Shown here: one piece after another, positions 38,665 through 49,086 of the stretch
Layout: the number at the start of each line of letters is the position of its first letter
Numbering within the stretch: position 1 is the stretch's first letter
DNA from: Yimella sp. cx-51
Lineage (GTDB): Bacteria; Actinomycetota; Actinomycetes; Actinomycetales; Dermatophilaceae
NCBI RefSeq assembly: GCF_017654605.1
Contig: NZ_CP072113.1
Location: forward strand, 1,240,001-1,304,000
Reading direction: 5' to 3'
DNA length: 64,000 bases
Notes under the pieces: model-generated
The model's database searches: none
What the model saw: the letters and a program-made list of their open reading frames with translations, nothing else
Told to the model about the DNA's origin: nothing
Made by a program: the position numbers and the translations under genes

Positions 38665-38670
38665 GAACCG

Positions 38671-39663
38671 ATGTCGAAGCTTGCGCGAGAACTCGAGACC
38701 GATTTCCCGGTCCCGTCCGAACTCGAAGCCGCCTGGACCTGGATGGAAGAACAGGGGTACGGCGGCGATGCACCGATCGGTTACTGCCTCACTCCGTACC
38801 CGGGGGCGTACCAGTTGGGCGTGGTGTTCAGCGCCGAAGAGAGGCTGGAGGGCTGGTTCGAGGACAACCAGCTTCCCGCTGGACGTCTCCTGCCGATTGC
38901 CGAGATCTCGGGCTCGGGTGGGATCGGTGCGCTCTGGCTGGACGACGCCGGTGAGGTGCGCTTCGTCGGACTGGCCGACGGCACGGCTTTCATCTTGGCC
39001 GACAACGCGATCGACATGCTCAGGTTGTGCGCGATCGGTTACGACGACCTGGGCCCGTACAACCTCGGCCTGCCGCCGGACCGCCCCGAATGTGTCGAGG
39101 CTGTGGCCGACTTCCGTGCCTGGGTGGAACAGACGTATAACGTGCAGGTGCCCTCGGAATGGGACATCGAGGAGGAGGACGAGTTCACCGATTGGGTGAA
39201 CCGTCTGAGCGGTGAAGATGTGCCCGAGCAGGCCGGACCCACCGACGCCTCGGCGGTGCCAGGAGACCTCGGTCTGGTGCTCGCGGTGCTCGGCCGACCG
39301 GACGGCAGCGACGAACTGGTGACCTTTGCCCAGACCATCGGTGCGACGCTCAAGGACGGCAAACTCAAGGGCTCGGTTGTTGCTCTGCGGCAGCTGGGAG
39401 TGGAGGGCCTGCTCAATCGCGGCAACATCAAGACGCTGTTCCTGTCACTCGACCAGTACCCGCGCGTCGATCAGCTACTGGACGACCACGGCACGCTCCT
39501 CACGCCGCAGCGTGCACGCGAGCACTTCGGTGATCCCGAACTGGCCGGCGAGGTCGACGGCAAGCAATGGCTGCGTTTCACGATCGGTGGCGGCTACCTG
39601 CATTTCACCTTCGAGATGGACGGGCGCGCCACGCTGGTCACAGCCATGGTCGAGGCCCCCTGA
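38671..39663 (+). CDS. SMI1/KNR4 (SUKH)-like protein
   Basis: The 330-residue protein has an N-terminal region with the SUKH-like features GYCLTPYPGAYQLG, LPIAEISGSGGIGALWLDDAGEV and FILADNAIDMLRL. An acidic linker and a second globular region from about residue 195 follow. SUKH proteins often act as immunity proteins against nuclease toxins, but no toxin or secretion gene is adjacent. It is longer than a typical single SUKH domain (about 150 residues). The gene stands alone between rnpB and a terminator. The assignment rests on general pattern, so confidence is moderate. Confidence 0.65.
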   Translation: MSKLARELETDFPVPSELEAAWTWMEEQGYGGDAPIGYCLTPYPGAYQLGVVFSAEERLEGWFEDNQLPAGRLLPIAEISGSGGIGALWLDDAGEVRFVGLADGTAFILADNAIDMLRLCAIGYDDLGPYNLGLPPDRPECVEAVADFRAWVEQTYNVQVPSEWDIEEEDEFTDWVNRLSGEDVPEQAGPTDASAVPGDLGLVLAVLGRPDGSDELVTFAQTIGATLKDGKLKGSVVALRQLGVEGLLNRGNIKTLFLSLDQYPRVDQLLDDHGTLLTPQRAREHFGDPELAGEVDGKQWLRFTIGGGYLHFTFEMDGRATLVTAMVEAP

Positions 39664-39680
39664 TTCGTCCCAGACGAGAG

Positions 39681-39712
39681 CGAACCCGGGTGCAGCGTTG
39701 CACCCGGGTTCG
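39681..39712. terminator. Hairpin between the SUKH gene and guaB1
   Basis: A perfect 14-bp inverted repeat (39681-39694 with 39699-39712) with loop GCGT sits between convergent genes. CCTGTCTTT follows on the + strand. Confidence 0.82.
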
Positions 39713-39741
39713 CCTGTCTTTATGAAGTGGACGACTGACCG

Positions 39742-41961
<2,220 letters not shown>

Positions 41962-41985
41962 CGTCGAGACCCCACGCGAGCTTAG

Positions 41986-41998
41986 GTCGCCTAAACTC
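41986..41998. repeat. Palindrome TTAGG-TCG-CCTAA over the promoter of the small Cys-rich gene
   Basis: The 5+5 inverted repeat overlaps the TAAACT -10 box at 41992-41997, so a bound protein would block transcription. The half sites resemble those of DtxR/IdeR iron boxes, but the normal 19-bp spacing is absent. Confidence 0.35.
41992..41997 (+). promoter_or_regulatory. -10 box for the small Cys-rich gene
   Basis: TAAACT is followed by 8 nt and the GTG at 42006. It overlaps a short palindrome. Confidence 0.4.
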
Positions 41999-42005
41999 AG
42001 ATCTC

Positions 42006-42182
42006 GTGCCCCAGGTCACCGCGAAGAAGAAGTGCTGCAAGAAAGCCACCCGCTGCAAGAAATGCCCGGTGGTCCTGTCGCGGTTGAGCAAACGCGGTCA
42101 CGCCGAACGCCACAGCCGCCGCAAGTACACCCTGCACGGCAAGGTGCCCAAGAAGGTGTGGAAGGTCGCACGCGTTCGCTGA
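42006..42182 (+). CDS. Small Cys/Lys/Arg-rich protein (58 aa)
   Basis: A GTG-started frame encodes 58 residues beginning VPQVTAKKKCCKKATRCKKC and then PVVLSRLSKRG..., about 40% Lys+Arg, with four Cys all within residues 10-20 (CC-x5-C-x2-C). The codon positions are GC-biased like neighbouring genes, which supports real coding. The pattern suggests a small metal-binding or nucleic-acid-binding protein. I recall similar conserved small actinobacterial proteins without a known function. The TAAACT box lies 8 nt from the GTG, with no ribosome-binding site. FemX follows 34 bp downstream. Confidence 0.72.
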   Translation: MPQVTAKKKCCKKATRCKKCPVVLSRLSKRGHAERHSRRKYTLHGKVPKKVWKVARVR

Positions 42183-42204
42183 GTGCTGGGTCACGAGCGC
42201 CGGA

Positions 42205-42210
42205 TAGCCT
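42205..42210 (+). promoter_or_regulatory. -10 box for femX (leaderless candidate)
   Basis: TAGCCT is followed by 6 nt and the ATG at 42217. Confidence 0.38.
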
Positions 42211-42216
42211 GGCCGC

Positions 42217-43338
42217 ATGACTTTGCACGTGACGCCCTGCACCGATCCGGTCGAGTGGGACGAGTTGGTGAACCGCACCGGCGGACACCCGCTGCAGCTG
42301 TGGGGCTGGGGCGAACTGAAGTCCCGCTACGAGTGGAGCGCCGACCGGCTGATCGTCCGCGACGGCGAGGAGATCGTCGGCTCGGCACAGGTGCTCAATC
42401 GGGCACTGCCGCAACCCTTCCGCACGCTGTCGTACGTGCCGCGGGGCCCGCAGGTCGCTGACGAGCAGCGCCGCGCGGAGGTGCTCGACGCTCTGGCGAT
42501 CCACCTGAAGAAGACCCGCAAGCCGATCGCCCTGTCGATCGAGCCCGACTGGGAGACCGGCTTCTCACCGATGCCCAAGGGCACCGACGACGACGCGCTG
42601 GCCCAGTTGCGGGCCCAGCCGGCACCGGGCTGGTTGACCAAGGTGGCGGCCAAGGGTTTCGCGCCCAGCGACAACACCGGCCTCATCCCGCGCACGCTGA
42701 TCATCGACAGCACGCAGGACGATGACACCTTGATGAAGGGCTTCGGCTCCAGCACCCGGCAGAACGTCCGCAAATCCTTCAAGGCTGCGGACGTGCGCTT
42801 CGGACTCGTCGAGGCCGACGACGATCTCGCCCAGGTGTTGGCCATCAACCAGGAGACCTCGAAACGGGCCGGTTTCGCGGTGCACAGCGACGACTATCAC
42901 CGCGGCATTCGCGACCTCATGGGGAAGCGGTCGCAGCTCATCGCGGCGTGGGAGGGCGACCAGGTGGTCGCCTTCGTCTGGCTTGTCGTCTCTGACACCA
43001 CGGCGTTCGAGTTGTACGGCGGCGTGAACGACCGGGGAATGAAGCTGCGTCTCAACTACGGGCTGAAGTTCTACGCGATGCAGCACGTGCGTGAGCAGGG
43101 CGTCTCCCGGTACGACTTCAACGGCCTGTTGAACGACGGCATCAGCGACTTCAAACGGCAGTTCGCCAAGCACGAGAACATGCTCATCGGCACCTGGGAC
43201 CGCCCTCTCTCGCCGCTCTACCCGGTCTTCGCCAAGGCGTTGCCGACGGTCCGGACGGTGCTGAAGAAGGGTGTGCCGCAGGCGAAGTCGGCGTTGAAGG
43301 ATCCCAAGGCCGCCATCGCCACACTGCGCAAGAACTGA
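42217..43338 (+). CDS. FemAB/FemX-type lipid II:amino acid transferase
   Basis: The 373-residue protein has the two GNAT-like halves of the Fem family: HPLQLWGWGELKSRYEW and LSYVPRGPQV in the first, then STRQNVRKSFKA, AGFAVHSDDYHRGI and YDFNGLLNDGISDFKRQF in the second. Fem enzymes add amino acids from aminoacyl-tRNA to the lipid II stem peptide to build interpeptide bridges. Which residue is added is not readable. The basic C-terminal tail may help membrane association. It ends in a strong terminator. Confidence 0.9.
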   Translation: MTLHVTPCTDPVEWDELVNRTGGHPLQLWGWGELKSRYEWSADRLIVRDGEEIVGSAQVLNRALPQPFRTLSYVPRGPQVADEQRRAEVLDALAIHLKKTRKPIALSIEPDWETGFSPMPKGTDDDALAQLRAQPAPGWLTKVAAKGFAPSDNTGLIPRTLIIDSTQDDDTLMKGFGSSTRQNVRKSFKAADVRFGLVEADDDLAQVLAINQETSKRAGFAVHSDDYHRGIRDLMGKRSQLIAAWEGDQVVAFVWLVVSDTTAFELYGGVNDRGMKLRLNYGLKFYAMQHVREQGVSRYDFNGLLNDGISDFKRQFAKHENMLIGTWDRPLSPLYPVFAKALPTVRTVLKKGVPQAKSALKDPKAAIATLRKN

Positions 43339-43348
43339 AACAAACGAA

Positions 43349-43392
43349 AAGTCCGCAGGATTCGCGTTCTGAGGCGCGAGTCCTGCGGACTT
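43349..43392. terminator. Long hairpin after femX
   Basis: An 18-bp stem with one G-T pair (43349-43366 with 43375-43392) and an 8-nt loop is followed by CTTT. It lies between convergent femX and ppgK. Confidence 0.85.
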
Positions 43393-43489
43393 CTTTCCGG
43401 GCAGCCTCTGCAGCTCGTCAGAGTGCTTCTCGCACGGGCTTTGGTGCACCTGCCGCCGTGGCGTCCAGGTCGACCTGCGAGTGCTGAAG

Positions 43490-44242
43490 TTACTTGTTGG
43501 CGGCCTGCCAGGCTGCGCCGACGATACCGGCGGCGTTCTGCAGCTTCGCCGGCACGATCGGGGTGCGCAGGTCGAGCAGCGGCAAGAACTTCTCGTGCTT
43601 CTTCGACACCCCGCCACCGACGACGATGAGGTCGGGCCAGAGCAGGTTCTCCAACATCGTGTAGTAGCTCTGCAGCCGCTCGGCCCACTTCTCCCAGCTC
43701 AAGTCGTCCCGCTCACGGGCGCTGTCGGCTGCCCGGGTCTCGGCGTCGTGTCCGTCGATCTCCAAGTGACCCAGCTCCGAGTTGGGCACCAGCACACCGT
43801 TGTTGAGGATGGCGGTGCCGATACCGGTGCCGAGGGTGGTCAGCACCACCAGGCCCTTGGTGTCCTTGGCCGCGCCGTACTGCAGCTCACCGATGCCCGC
43901 GGCGTCAGCGTCGTTGATGAAGCTGATCTGGCGGTCGAGCTTCTTCTCCAGCAGCTTCTCGATGTCGGTGTCGATCCATGACTTGTCGACATTGGCGGCG
44001 GTCTTGACCACGCCGTGCATGACGACGGCGGGGAAGGTGATACCGATGGCCTCTCCGGAGGTTTCGTCCTCGAAGTGCTCGGCGATCTCGGCGATCACAT
44101 CGGCGACGGCGTCCGGGGTCGACTTCTTGGGGGTGGGGATGCGCAACCGGTCAGCGACGAACTCACCGGTCTTGAGGTCGACGGGCGCGCCTTTGATGCC
44201 CGAGCCACCGACGTCGATTCCGAGCGGATAGGTCTTGGCCAT
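43490..44242 (-). CDS. ppgK: Polyphosphate glucokinase
   Basis: The 250-residue ROK-family enzyme phosphorylates glucose using polyphosphate or ATP. Seen features are the N-terminal phosphate loop [14 protein letters not shown], the catalytic segment [12 protein letters not shown] (with Asp), [11 protein letters not shown] and ELGHLEIDG. Length and motifs match PpgK of M. tuberculosis and relatives. The ATG at 44242 is behind GAAGGAG. Map lies 23 bp upstream on the same strand, so the two are likely co-transcribed. Confidence 0.94.
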   Translation of the reverse strand: MAKTYPLGIDVGGSGIKGAPVDLKTGEFVADRLRIPTPKKSTPDAVADVIAEIAEHFEDETSGEAIGITFPAVVMHGVVKTAANVDKSWIDTDIEKLLEKKLDRQISFINDADAAGIGELQYGAAKDTKGLVVLTTLGTGIGTAILNNGVLVPNSELGHLEIDGHDAETRAADSARERDDLSWEKWAERLQSYYTMLENLLWPDLIVVGGGVSKKHEKFLPLLDLRTPIVPAKLQNAAGIVGAAWQAANK

Positions 44243-44265
44243 GAGATGTTCTCCTTCGGTGGATG

Positions 44266-45126
44266 TCAGGGCAGGGTGAGGATTTCGGGTCCGTCATCGG
44301 TCATCAGCACGGTGTGCTCGAACTGCGCGCACCACGACTTGTCCTTGGTCGTGACGGTCCAGCCGTCGTCCCACAGATCCCAGTCGTAGCCGCCGAGCGT
44401 GATCATGGGCTCGACGGTGAAGGTCATGCCCGGCTCAATGACGGTGTCGTACGCGGGCGCTGCGTCGTAGTGAGGCACGATCAACCCGGAGTGGAAGCTC
44501 GTGCCGATGCCGTGGCCGGTGTAGTCGCGCACCACCCCGTAACCGAAGCGTGCGGCGTACTTCTCGATCACCCGGCCGATGATGTTGAACTGCCGGCCCG
44601 GCTGTGCAGCCTTGATGCCACGCATCATCGCTTCCCGGGTGCGTTCCACCAGGTCGGTCACCTCCGGGGCGACCTCACCCACCAGGAAGGTGGCGCAGTT
44701 GTCGCCGTGCACCCCGCCGGTGTAGGCCGTGACATCGATCTTGACGATGTCGCCGTCCTGCAGCACCTGGTCATCGGGGATGCCGTGGCAGATCACCTCG
44801 TTGACGCTGGTGCACAGCGACTTGGGGAAGCCTCGATAGCCCAGTGTCGAGGGATAGGCGTGGTGGTCGAGGAGGAACTCGTGGGCGATGCGGTCGAGTT
44901 CGTCGGTGCTGATGCCGGGCCTGACGGCCGACCCCGCTGCTTGGAGCGCCTGTGCACCGAGCCGGCCAGCCACGCGCATCCGCTCGATCGTCTCCCCGTC
45001 CTTGATCTCCGACCCGTCGAACGGAGTCGGCTCCGGTCGGCCGACGTACTCCGGACGGGCGATCGAGGCAGGGACGGCGCGGCGGGGGCTGATCGTCCCG
45101 GCGACCATCGGGACGCGAACTGACAT
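44266..45126 (-). CDS. map: Methionine aminopeptidase, type I
   Basis: Map removes N-terminal Met from nascent proteins. The 286-residue protein shows the metal ligands in order: Asp in [16 protein letters not shown] (two Asp), His in [10 protein letters not shown], Glu in FTVEPM, and a final Glu in QFEHTVL. A 45-residue N-terminal extension ([18 protein letters not shown]...) is typical of actinobacterial type Ic enzymes, which have an SH3-binding-like motif there. The ATG at 45126 is the first plausible start. Confidence 0.95.
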   Translation of the reverse strand: MSVRVPMVAGTISPRRAVPASIARPEYVGRPEPTPFDGSEIKDGETIERMRVAGRLGAQALQAAGSAVRPGISTDELDRIAHEFLLDHHAYPSTLGYRGFPKSLCTSVNEVICHGIPDDQVLQDGDIVKIDVTAYTGGVHGDNCATFLVGEVAPEVTDLVERTREAMMRGIKAAQPGRQFNIIGRVIEKYAARFGYGVVRDYTGHGIGTSFHSGLIVPHYDAAPAYDTVIEPGMTFTVEPMITLGGYDWDLWDDGWTVTTKDKSWCAQFEHTVLMTDDGPEILTLP

Positions 45127-45257
45127 GCGGGCGAGTCTAGACGCGTGAAGCGTGGTGGGAACACCGAGCGAGCTGGGTATCAGGGCTCTTCGGCTCCACC
45201 GCTGCCCGCCGGTCGATAAGCTCCGAGCACCGCATGAGAAGAGAGTGGGAGCGCTTC

Positions 45258-45437
45258 ATGGCTTACTGGTACAACGTCAACTCCGGTCGGATCGAGCAGG
45301 ACGGCGACACCGAGTCCAAGGATCACCTGATGGGCCCCTACGCCACCGAGGATGAGGCGCGCGCAGCGCTGGAGACCTCGCGTGCCCGCAACGAGGCGTG
45401 GGACGAGCAGGACAAGAAGTGGGACGGCGAGGAGTAG
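45258..45437 (+). CDS. Small acidic conserved protein (59 aa)
   Basis: The 59-residue protein MAYWYNVNSGRIEQDGDTESK... is acidic and aromatic at the N-terminus. It resembles the short SPOR-like proteins often found beside map in actinobacteria. The ATG at 45258 follows GAGAGTGGGAG, and an upstream in-frame ATG (45234) would sit inside the leader. A -10-like TAAGCT is at 45217-45222. It is divergent from map and ends in a strong terminator. Function unknown. Confidence 0.75.
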   Translation: MAYWYNVNSGRIEQDGDTESKDHLMGPYATEDEARAALETSRARNEAWDEQDKKWDGEE

Positions 45438-45466
45438 AGCCGTCGTCCCGAAACATCGGCACAACA

Positions 45467-45499
45467 GCGAAGCCGCACCCGGGTCGGGTGCGGCTTCGC
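45467..45499. terminator. Hairpin after the small acidic gene
   Basis: A perfect 15-bp inverted repeat (45467-45481 with 45485-45499) with loop GGT lies between convergent genes. Confidence 0.83.
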
Positions 45500-45545
45500 C
45501 GTTGTCTGTGGAGTCAGCGGAGCAGGAAGCGCGGCGCGCGAGCCT

Positions 45546-46733
45546 TCACGTGCGGCGGCGACGCAGGAACGCCCGTCCCACAACCGCAAGCAGGAAGGCG
45601 ATGCCGCCAGCTGCCACCGGCACCCAGAAGCCCGCGTGCGGTTCGACCGACTCGATGACCGAACCTGACACCGCCGAGCCCGCGGCGATGCCGATGATCA
45701 GGCCGGTGAGCACGACGCTCATCGCCTCGTTGACCTGCGTGGGTGGCACGAGCCGCTGGGCGAGCTGCATCGAGATGATCAGGGTAGGAGCGGTGGCTGC
45801 ACCGGCGACGGTCATCACCACCGTGATGGGCACCAGGTGATCGGTCAGCAGGATCGGCGCCTCCAGGAAGAACATTCCGGCCGTGCCCAGCACGAGAGCG
45901 GTCTGCAGCGACCAGCGCAGCTTGTGCGTGCCGAACCAGAGTCCGGCTGCGGCTGATCCAAGCGCGAACAGCGCAACGACGAGGCCGGCCGCGGACGGGT
46001 GGCCCTGCTCCTTGGCCACGGCGATGGCCGTTACCTCGTTGGAGCCGAAAATCGCGCCGGTCATGAACAGCACGCAGGTGAGGATGAGGATGCCGGGGGT
46101 GCGGATCGCGAACGAGCTGCCCCGGTTGGCGACAACGTCGACCGGAGGTTCGGTGCTGCGTTCGCTGAGGAAGATCAGCGATCCGATCAGATAGAACAGC
46201 GCGGCAGCGACGAAGCCTGCTTCGGGGAACCACAGCGTCGCCAGGCCGATCGCCAGCGCCGGACCGAGGACGAAGGACAGTTCGTCGATGACCTGCTCCA
46301 GCGACATCGCGGTGTGCTGCAGTTCGGGTTTGTCAGCGAGGCGGTGGTGCCACCGAGCCCGGCTCAAAGTTCCGACATTCGCCACGATCGCCGACAACGC
46401 GTACGAAACGAAGAGCGTCCATCGCGGCCACCCGAAAGCGGACGCGGCGACGACGACCGCTGCCCACGCGACCGACCAGGCAAGCAACGGATAGGTCACT
46501 CGGCGCTGGCCGAAGCGATCGGTCAGTCGGCCTGCCACGACCGCGGTGATGGCCAGCAGCACCAGGCCGGTCGCCGACACCGCTCCGGCCAGGGCGAACG
46601 ACCCGGTGCGGGTGGAGATCATCGCCACCAGCGACATGCCGAACATCGCCCCGCCGAGTCGACCGATCGCCGAGCCGGTCATGAACCGGCGGGCGGCGGG
46701 ATCCTTCAACAAAGGGAGATAGGTCGACAGCAC
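45546..46733 (-). CDS. MFS transporter
   Basis: The 395-residue protein has about twelve hydrophobic segments and the MFS loop pattern AGRLTDRFGQRRVTYP between helices 2 and 3. A basic tail (GRAFLRRRRT) ends it. It is predicted to be an inner-membrane exporter, but the substrate is not identifiable. The GTG at 46733 is the first start in frame. It is divergent from the alcohol dehydrogenase gene across a 79-bp region with a palindrome. Confidence 0.87.
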   Translation of the reverse strand: MLSTYLPLLKDPAARRFMTGSAIGRLGGAMFGMSLVAMISTRTGSFALAGAVSATGLVLLAITAVVAGRLTDRFGQRRVTYPLLAWSVAWAAVVVAASAFGWPRWTLFVSYALSAIVANVGTLSRARWHHRLADKPELQHTAMSLEQVIDELSFVLGPALAIGLATLWFPEAGFVAAALFYLIGSLIFLSERSTEPPVDVVANRGSSFAIRTPGILILTCVLFMTGAIFGSNEVTAIAVAKEQGHPSAAGLVVALFALGSAAAGLWFGTHKLRWSLQTALVLGTAGMFFLEAPILLTDHLVPITVVMTVAGAATAPTLIISMQLAQRLVPPTQVNEAMSVVLTGLIIGIAAGSAVSGSVIESVEPHAGFWVPVAAGGIAFLLAVVGRAFLRRRRT

Positions 46734-46763
46734 CTCGACATCCCACCACCTGGCGAGCGCCTG

Positions 46764-46779
46764 CGCGAATCGTTTCGCG
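46764..46779. promoter_or_regulatory. Palindrome CGCGAA-TCGT-TTCGCG
   Basis: A perfect 6+6 inverted repeat in the 79-bp gap between the leftward MFS gene and the rightward alcohol dehydrogenase. It lies 20 nt before the dehydrogenase -10 box and is a candidate operator for both genes. Confidence 0.4.
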
Positions 46780-46798
46780 GGGTGTCAGTGAAGAGGCG

Positions 46799-46804
46799 TA
46801 ACGT
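46799..46804 (+). promoter_or_regulatory. -10 box for the alcohol dehydrogenase (leaderless candidate)
   Basis: TAACGT is followed by 8 nt and the ATG at 46813. No Shine-Dalgarno sequence is seen. Confidence 0.38.
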
Positions 46805-46812
46805 GACCGACG

Positions 46813-47859
46813 ATGACTACTGCAACCCGCGCACTCGCGGTCACCCAGGCCAACCGTCCCTTCGAGGCAACCACGATCGAGCGCCGTCATCTTCGCGACG
46901 ACGACGTGCTCATCGACATCAAGTTCGCCGGCATCTGTCACAGCGACATCCACACCGTCCGCCAGGAATGGGGCGACATCGAGTTCCCGATCGTGCCGGG
47001 GCACGAAATCGCCGGCGTCGTCTCCGCGGTGGGTGACGCAGTCACCAAGTACAAGATCGGCGACCGGGTGGGTGTCGGCTGCATGGTCGATTCCTGCGGT
47101 GAGTGCGAGAACTGCAAGAACGACCACGAGCAGTTCTGCACCAAGCCCGCAGTGTTCACCTACAACAGCAAGAACTACGACGGCGAGCAGGCGCAGGGCG
47201 GTTACGCCCAACAGATCGTGGTGACCGAGCGCTTCGCCTGCCGCATTCCCGACGAGCTTGAGCTCGACGTCGCGGCTCCGTTGCTCTGCGCGGGCATCAC
47301 CACCTACTCGCCGCTCAAGCGGTGGGGAGCGCGTCCAGGCACGAAGGTCGGCATCGTGGGCGTCGGTGGGCTCGGCCACATCGGGGTGAAGATCGCGGCG
47401 GCGATGGGCGCGCAGGTCTACGGCATCTCCCGCAGCATGGCCAAGGCGGATGACTCCGAGGCCCTCGGCGCCACCGGTCACCTCGCGACCAGCGACGACG
47501 CGACCTTCCGTGATCACCGCCGCAGCTTCGACATCATCCTCAATACCGTCAGCGCCGACCTGCCGATGGGCGACTACATGCGCCTGCTGAAGCCCTACGG
47601 GGTCATGGTCAACGTCGGTCTGCCCAACGGAGACTACCAACTCTCCCCGCGGTCCTTCAGCGGCAACACCGCCATCGCCGGATCGATGATCGGTGGTATC
47701 GCCGAGACCCAGGAGATGCTCGACTTCTGCGCTGAGCACGGCATCGGTGCCACGATCGAGACGATCAACGCTGACCAGGTGAACGAGGCGTACGACCGCG
47801 TGGTCGACGGCGATGTCCGCTACCGCTTCGTGATCGACACGGCGACGATCGGCGAGTGA
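46813..47859 (+). CDS. Zinc-dependent NAD(P) alcohol dehydrogenase (YahK/CAD-like)
   Basis: The 348-residue protein has catalytic Zn ligands in GICHSDIH and GHEIAG, the structural-Zn cysteines in CMVDSCGECENCKNDHEQFC, and the cofactor motif GVGGLGHIGVK. The overall pattern (CHSD, then the YNSK...GGYA segment) matches the cinnamyl-alcohol/aldehyde reductase subgroup, which prefers NADPH and reduces aldehydes. It overlaps the next MFS gene by 4 bp, so translation is coupled. Confidence 0.92.
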   Translation: MTTATRALAVTQANRPFEATTIERRHLRDDDVLIDIKFAGICHSDIHTVRQEWGDIEFPIVPGHEIAGVVSAVGDAVTKYKIGDRVGVGCMVDSCGECENCKNDHEQFCTKPAVFTYNSKNYDGEQAQGGYAQQIVVTERFACRIPDELELDVAAPLLCAGITTYSPLKRWGARPGTKVGIVGVGGLGHIGVKIAAAMGAQVYGISRSMAKADDSEALGATGHLATSDDATFRDHRRSFDIILNTVSADLPMGDYMRLLKPYGVMVNVGLPNGDYQLSPRSFSGNTAIAGSMIGGIAETQEMLDFCAEHGIGATIETINADQVNEAYDRVVDGDVRYRFVIDTATIGE

Positions 47860-49055
47860 GTCCCGCAGGCGGCGCAGACTTCTCACTGCGCCGGCTGGCG
47901 GTGCCGGCCTACGGGCCCTCGCTGCTGTTCGGGCTGGGTGAGGGCGCGATCCTGCCAGTCATCCCGCTGAGCGCACGAGCCCTGGGCGCGAGCGTCCCGA
48001 TCGCTGCCCTGATGGTGATGCTCACCTATGCCTCCTCGCTGGTCTTCAATGTGCCGGCTTCGGTGGTCACCTACCGGCTGGGGGAGCGCAAGGCGATTGT
48101 TGGCGCAGCGGTCGTGGGCGCAGTAGCGGTCGGATTCGCTTGGTGGGCAACGCAATTGTGGCATCTGGTCGGGGCGGTACTGCTCTTCGGAGCGTCTGCC
48201 TCGGTCTTCATGCTTGCCAGGCAGAGCTACCTGACCGAGGCCGTGCCGATCAGTCACCGGGCACGAGCCCTGTCGACCCTCGGTGGGGTGATGCGGATCG
48301 GTGTCTTCGCCGGTCCGTTCCTCGGTGCCGCCGCCATCGGCCAGTGGGGAATGAGCTCGGCCTATCTCGTCTGCGGTGCGGCGCTCGTTGCCGCCGGCGT
48401 CCTGGCCGCCACGCTGCCTGACCTCCAAGCATCTGCCGGAGGCGGCGGACGAGTGCCGATCTCCGTAGCGCAGGTGCTGCGGCAGCACGTGCGTGTCTTC
48501 CTCACCGTCGGGATGGGAGTGGTGCTGATCGCTGCGGTGCGTGCGTCCCGGCAGGCCGTGATCCCGCTTTGGGCTGAGCACATCGGGCTGACTCCGCAAA
48601 CGGCATCACTGGTCTACGGCATCGCCGGTGGCGTCGACATGCTCGTCTTCTATCCGGCGGGCAAGGTGATGGACCACTTCGGACGGCGCTGGGTGGCAGT
48701 GCCGTCGATGATTGTCATGGGGCTGTCGTTGTTGGCGATTCCGTTGACCCACAGCGTGGTGCCGTTCACCGCCGTGTGCTGCGTGCTGGGTTTCGGCAAC
48801 GGGATCGGCGCAGGCATGGTCATGACGCTGGGCGCCGACTTCTCCCCGGATGTCGGCCGTGCGCAATTCCTGGGCATCTGGCGTGAGCTCTCAGATCTGG
48901 GCGCCGTCGGCGGACCGGCCATGCTGTCGGGCATCACGGCGGCGGCCGCGCTCGCGCCCGCCGTGGCTGCCACCGGTGTGATCGGTCTGGTTGCCGCCGC
49001 GGTGTTGTGGCGTCATGTGCCCAGCCGGCCGATGCCGAGCGTTCAGCGCCGCTGA
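47856..49055 (+). CDS. MFS transporter coupled to the alcohol dehydrogenase
   Basis: A 399-residue protein with about twelve membrane segments and MFS features (YRLGERKAIVG after helix 2; FGRRWVAVPS after helix 8). The GTG at 47856 overlaps the dehydrogenase stop (GTGAGTGA), which implies a joint function such as export of an aldehyde or alcohol product. That link is inference. It is convergent with panB, separated by 31 bp. Confidence 0.87.
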   Translation: MSPAGGADFSLRRLAVPAYGPSLLFGLGEGAILPVIPLSARALGASVPIAALMVMLTYASSLVFNVPASVVTYRLGERKAIVGAAVVGAVAVGFAWWATQLWHLVGAVLLFGASASVFMLARQSYLTEAVPISHRARALSTLGGVMRIGVFAGPFLGAAAIGQWGMSSAYLVCGAALVAAGVLAATLPDLQASAGGGGRVPISVAQVLRQHVRVFLTVGMGVVLIAAVRASRQAVIPLWAEHIGLTPQTASLVYGIAGGVDMLVFYPAGKVMDHFGRRWVAVPSMIVMGLSLLAIPLTHSVVPFTAVCCVLGFGNGIGAGMVMTLGADFSPDVGRAQFLGIWRELSDLGAVGGPAMLSGITAAAALAPAVAATGVIGLVAAAVLWRHVPSRPMPSVQRR

Positions 49056-49086
49056 GACGGCAGCGGAGGCAGGTCAGAAGAACGAT

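Noticed and set aside
41986-41998. IdeR/DtxR iron box
   Set aside because: TTAGG and CCTAA half sites are present, but the spacer is 3 nt instead of about 9, and the consensus inner bases are missing.
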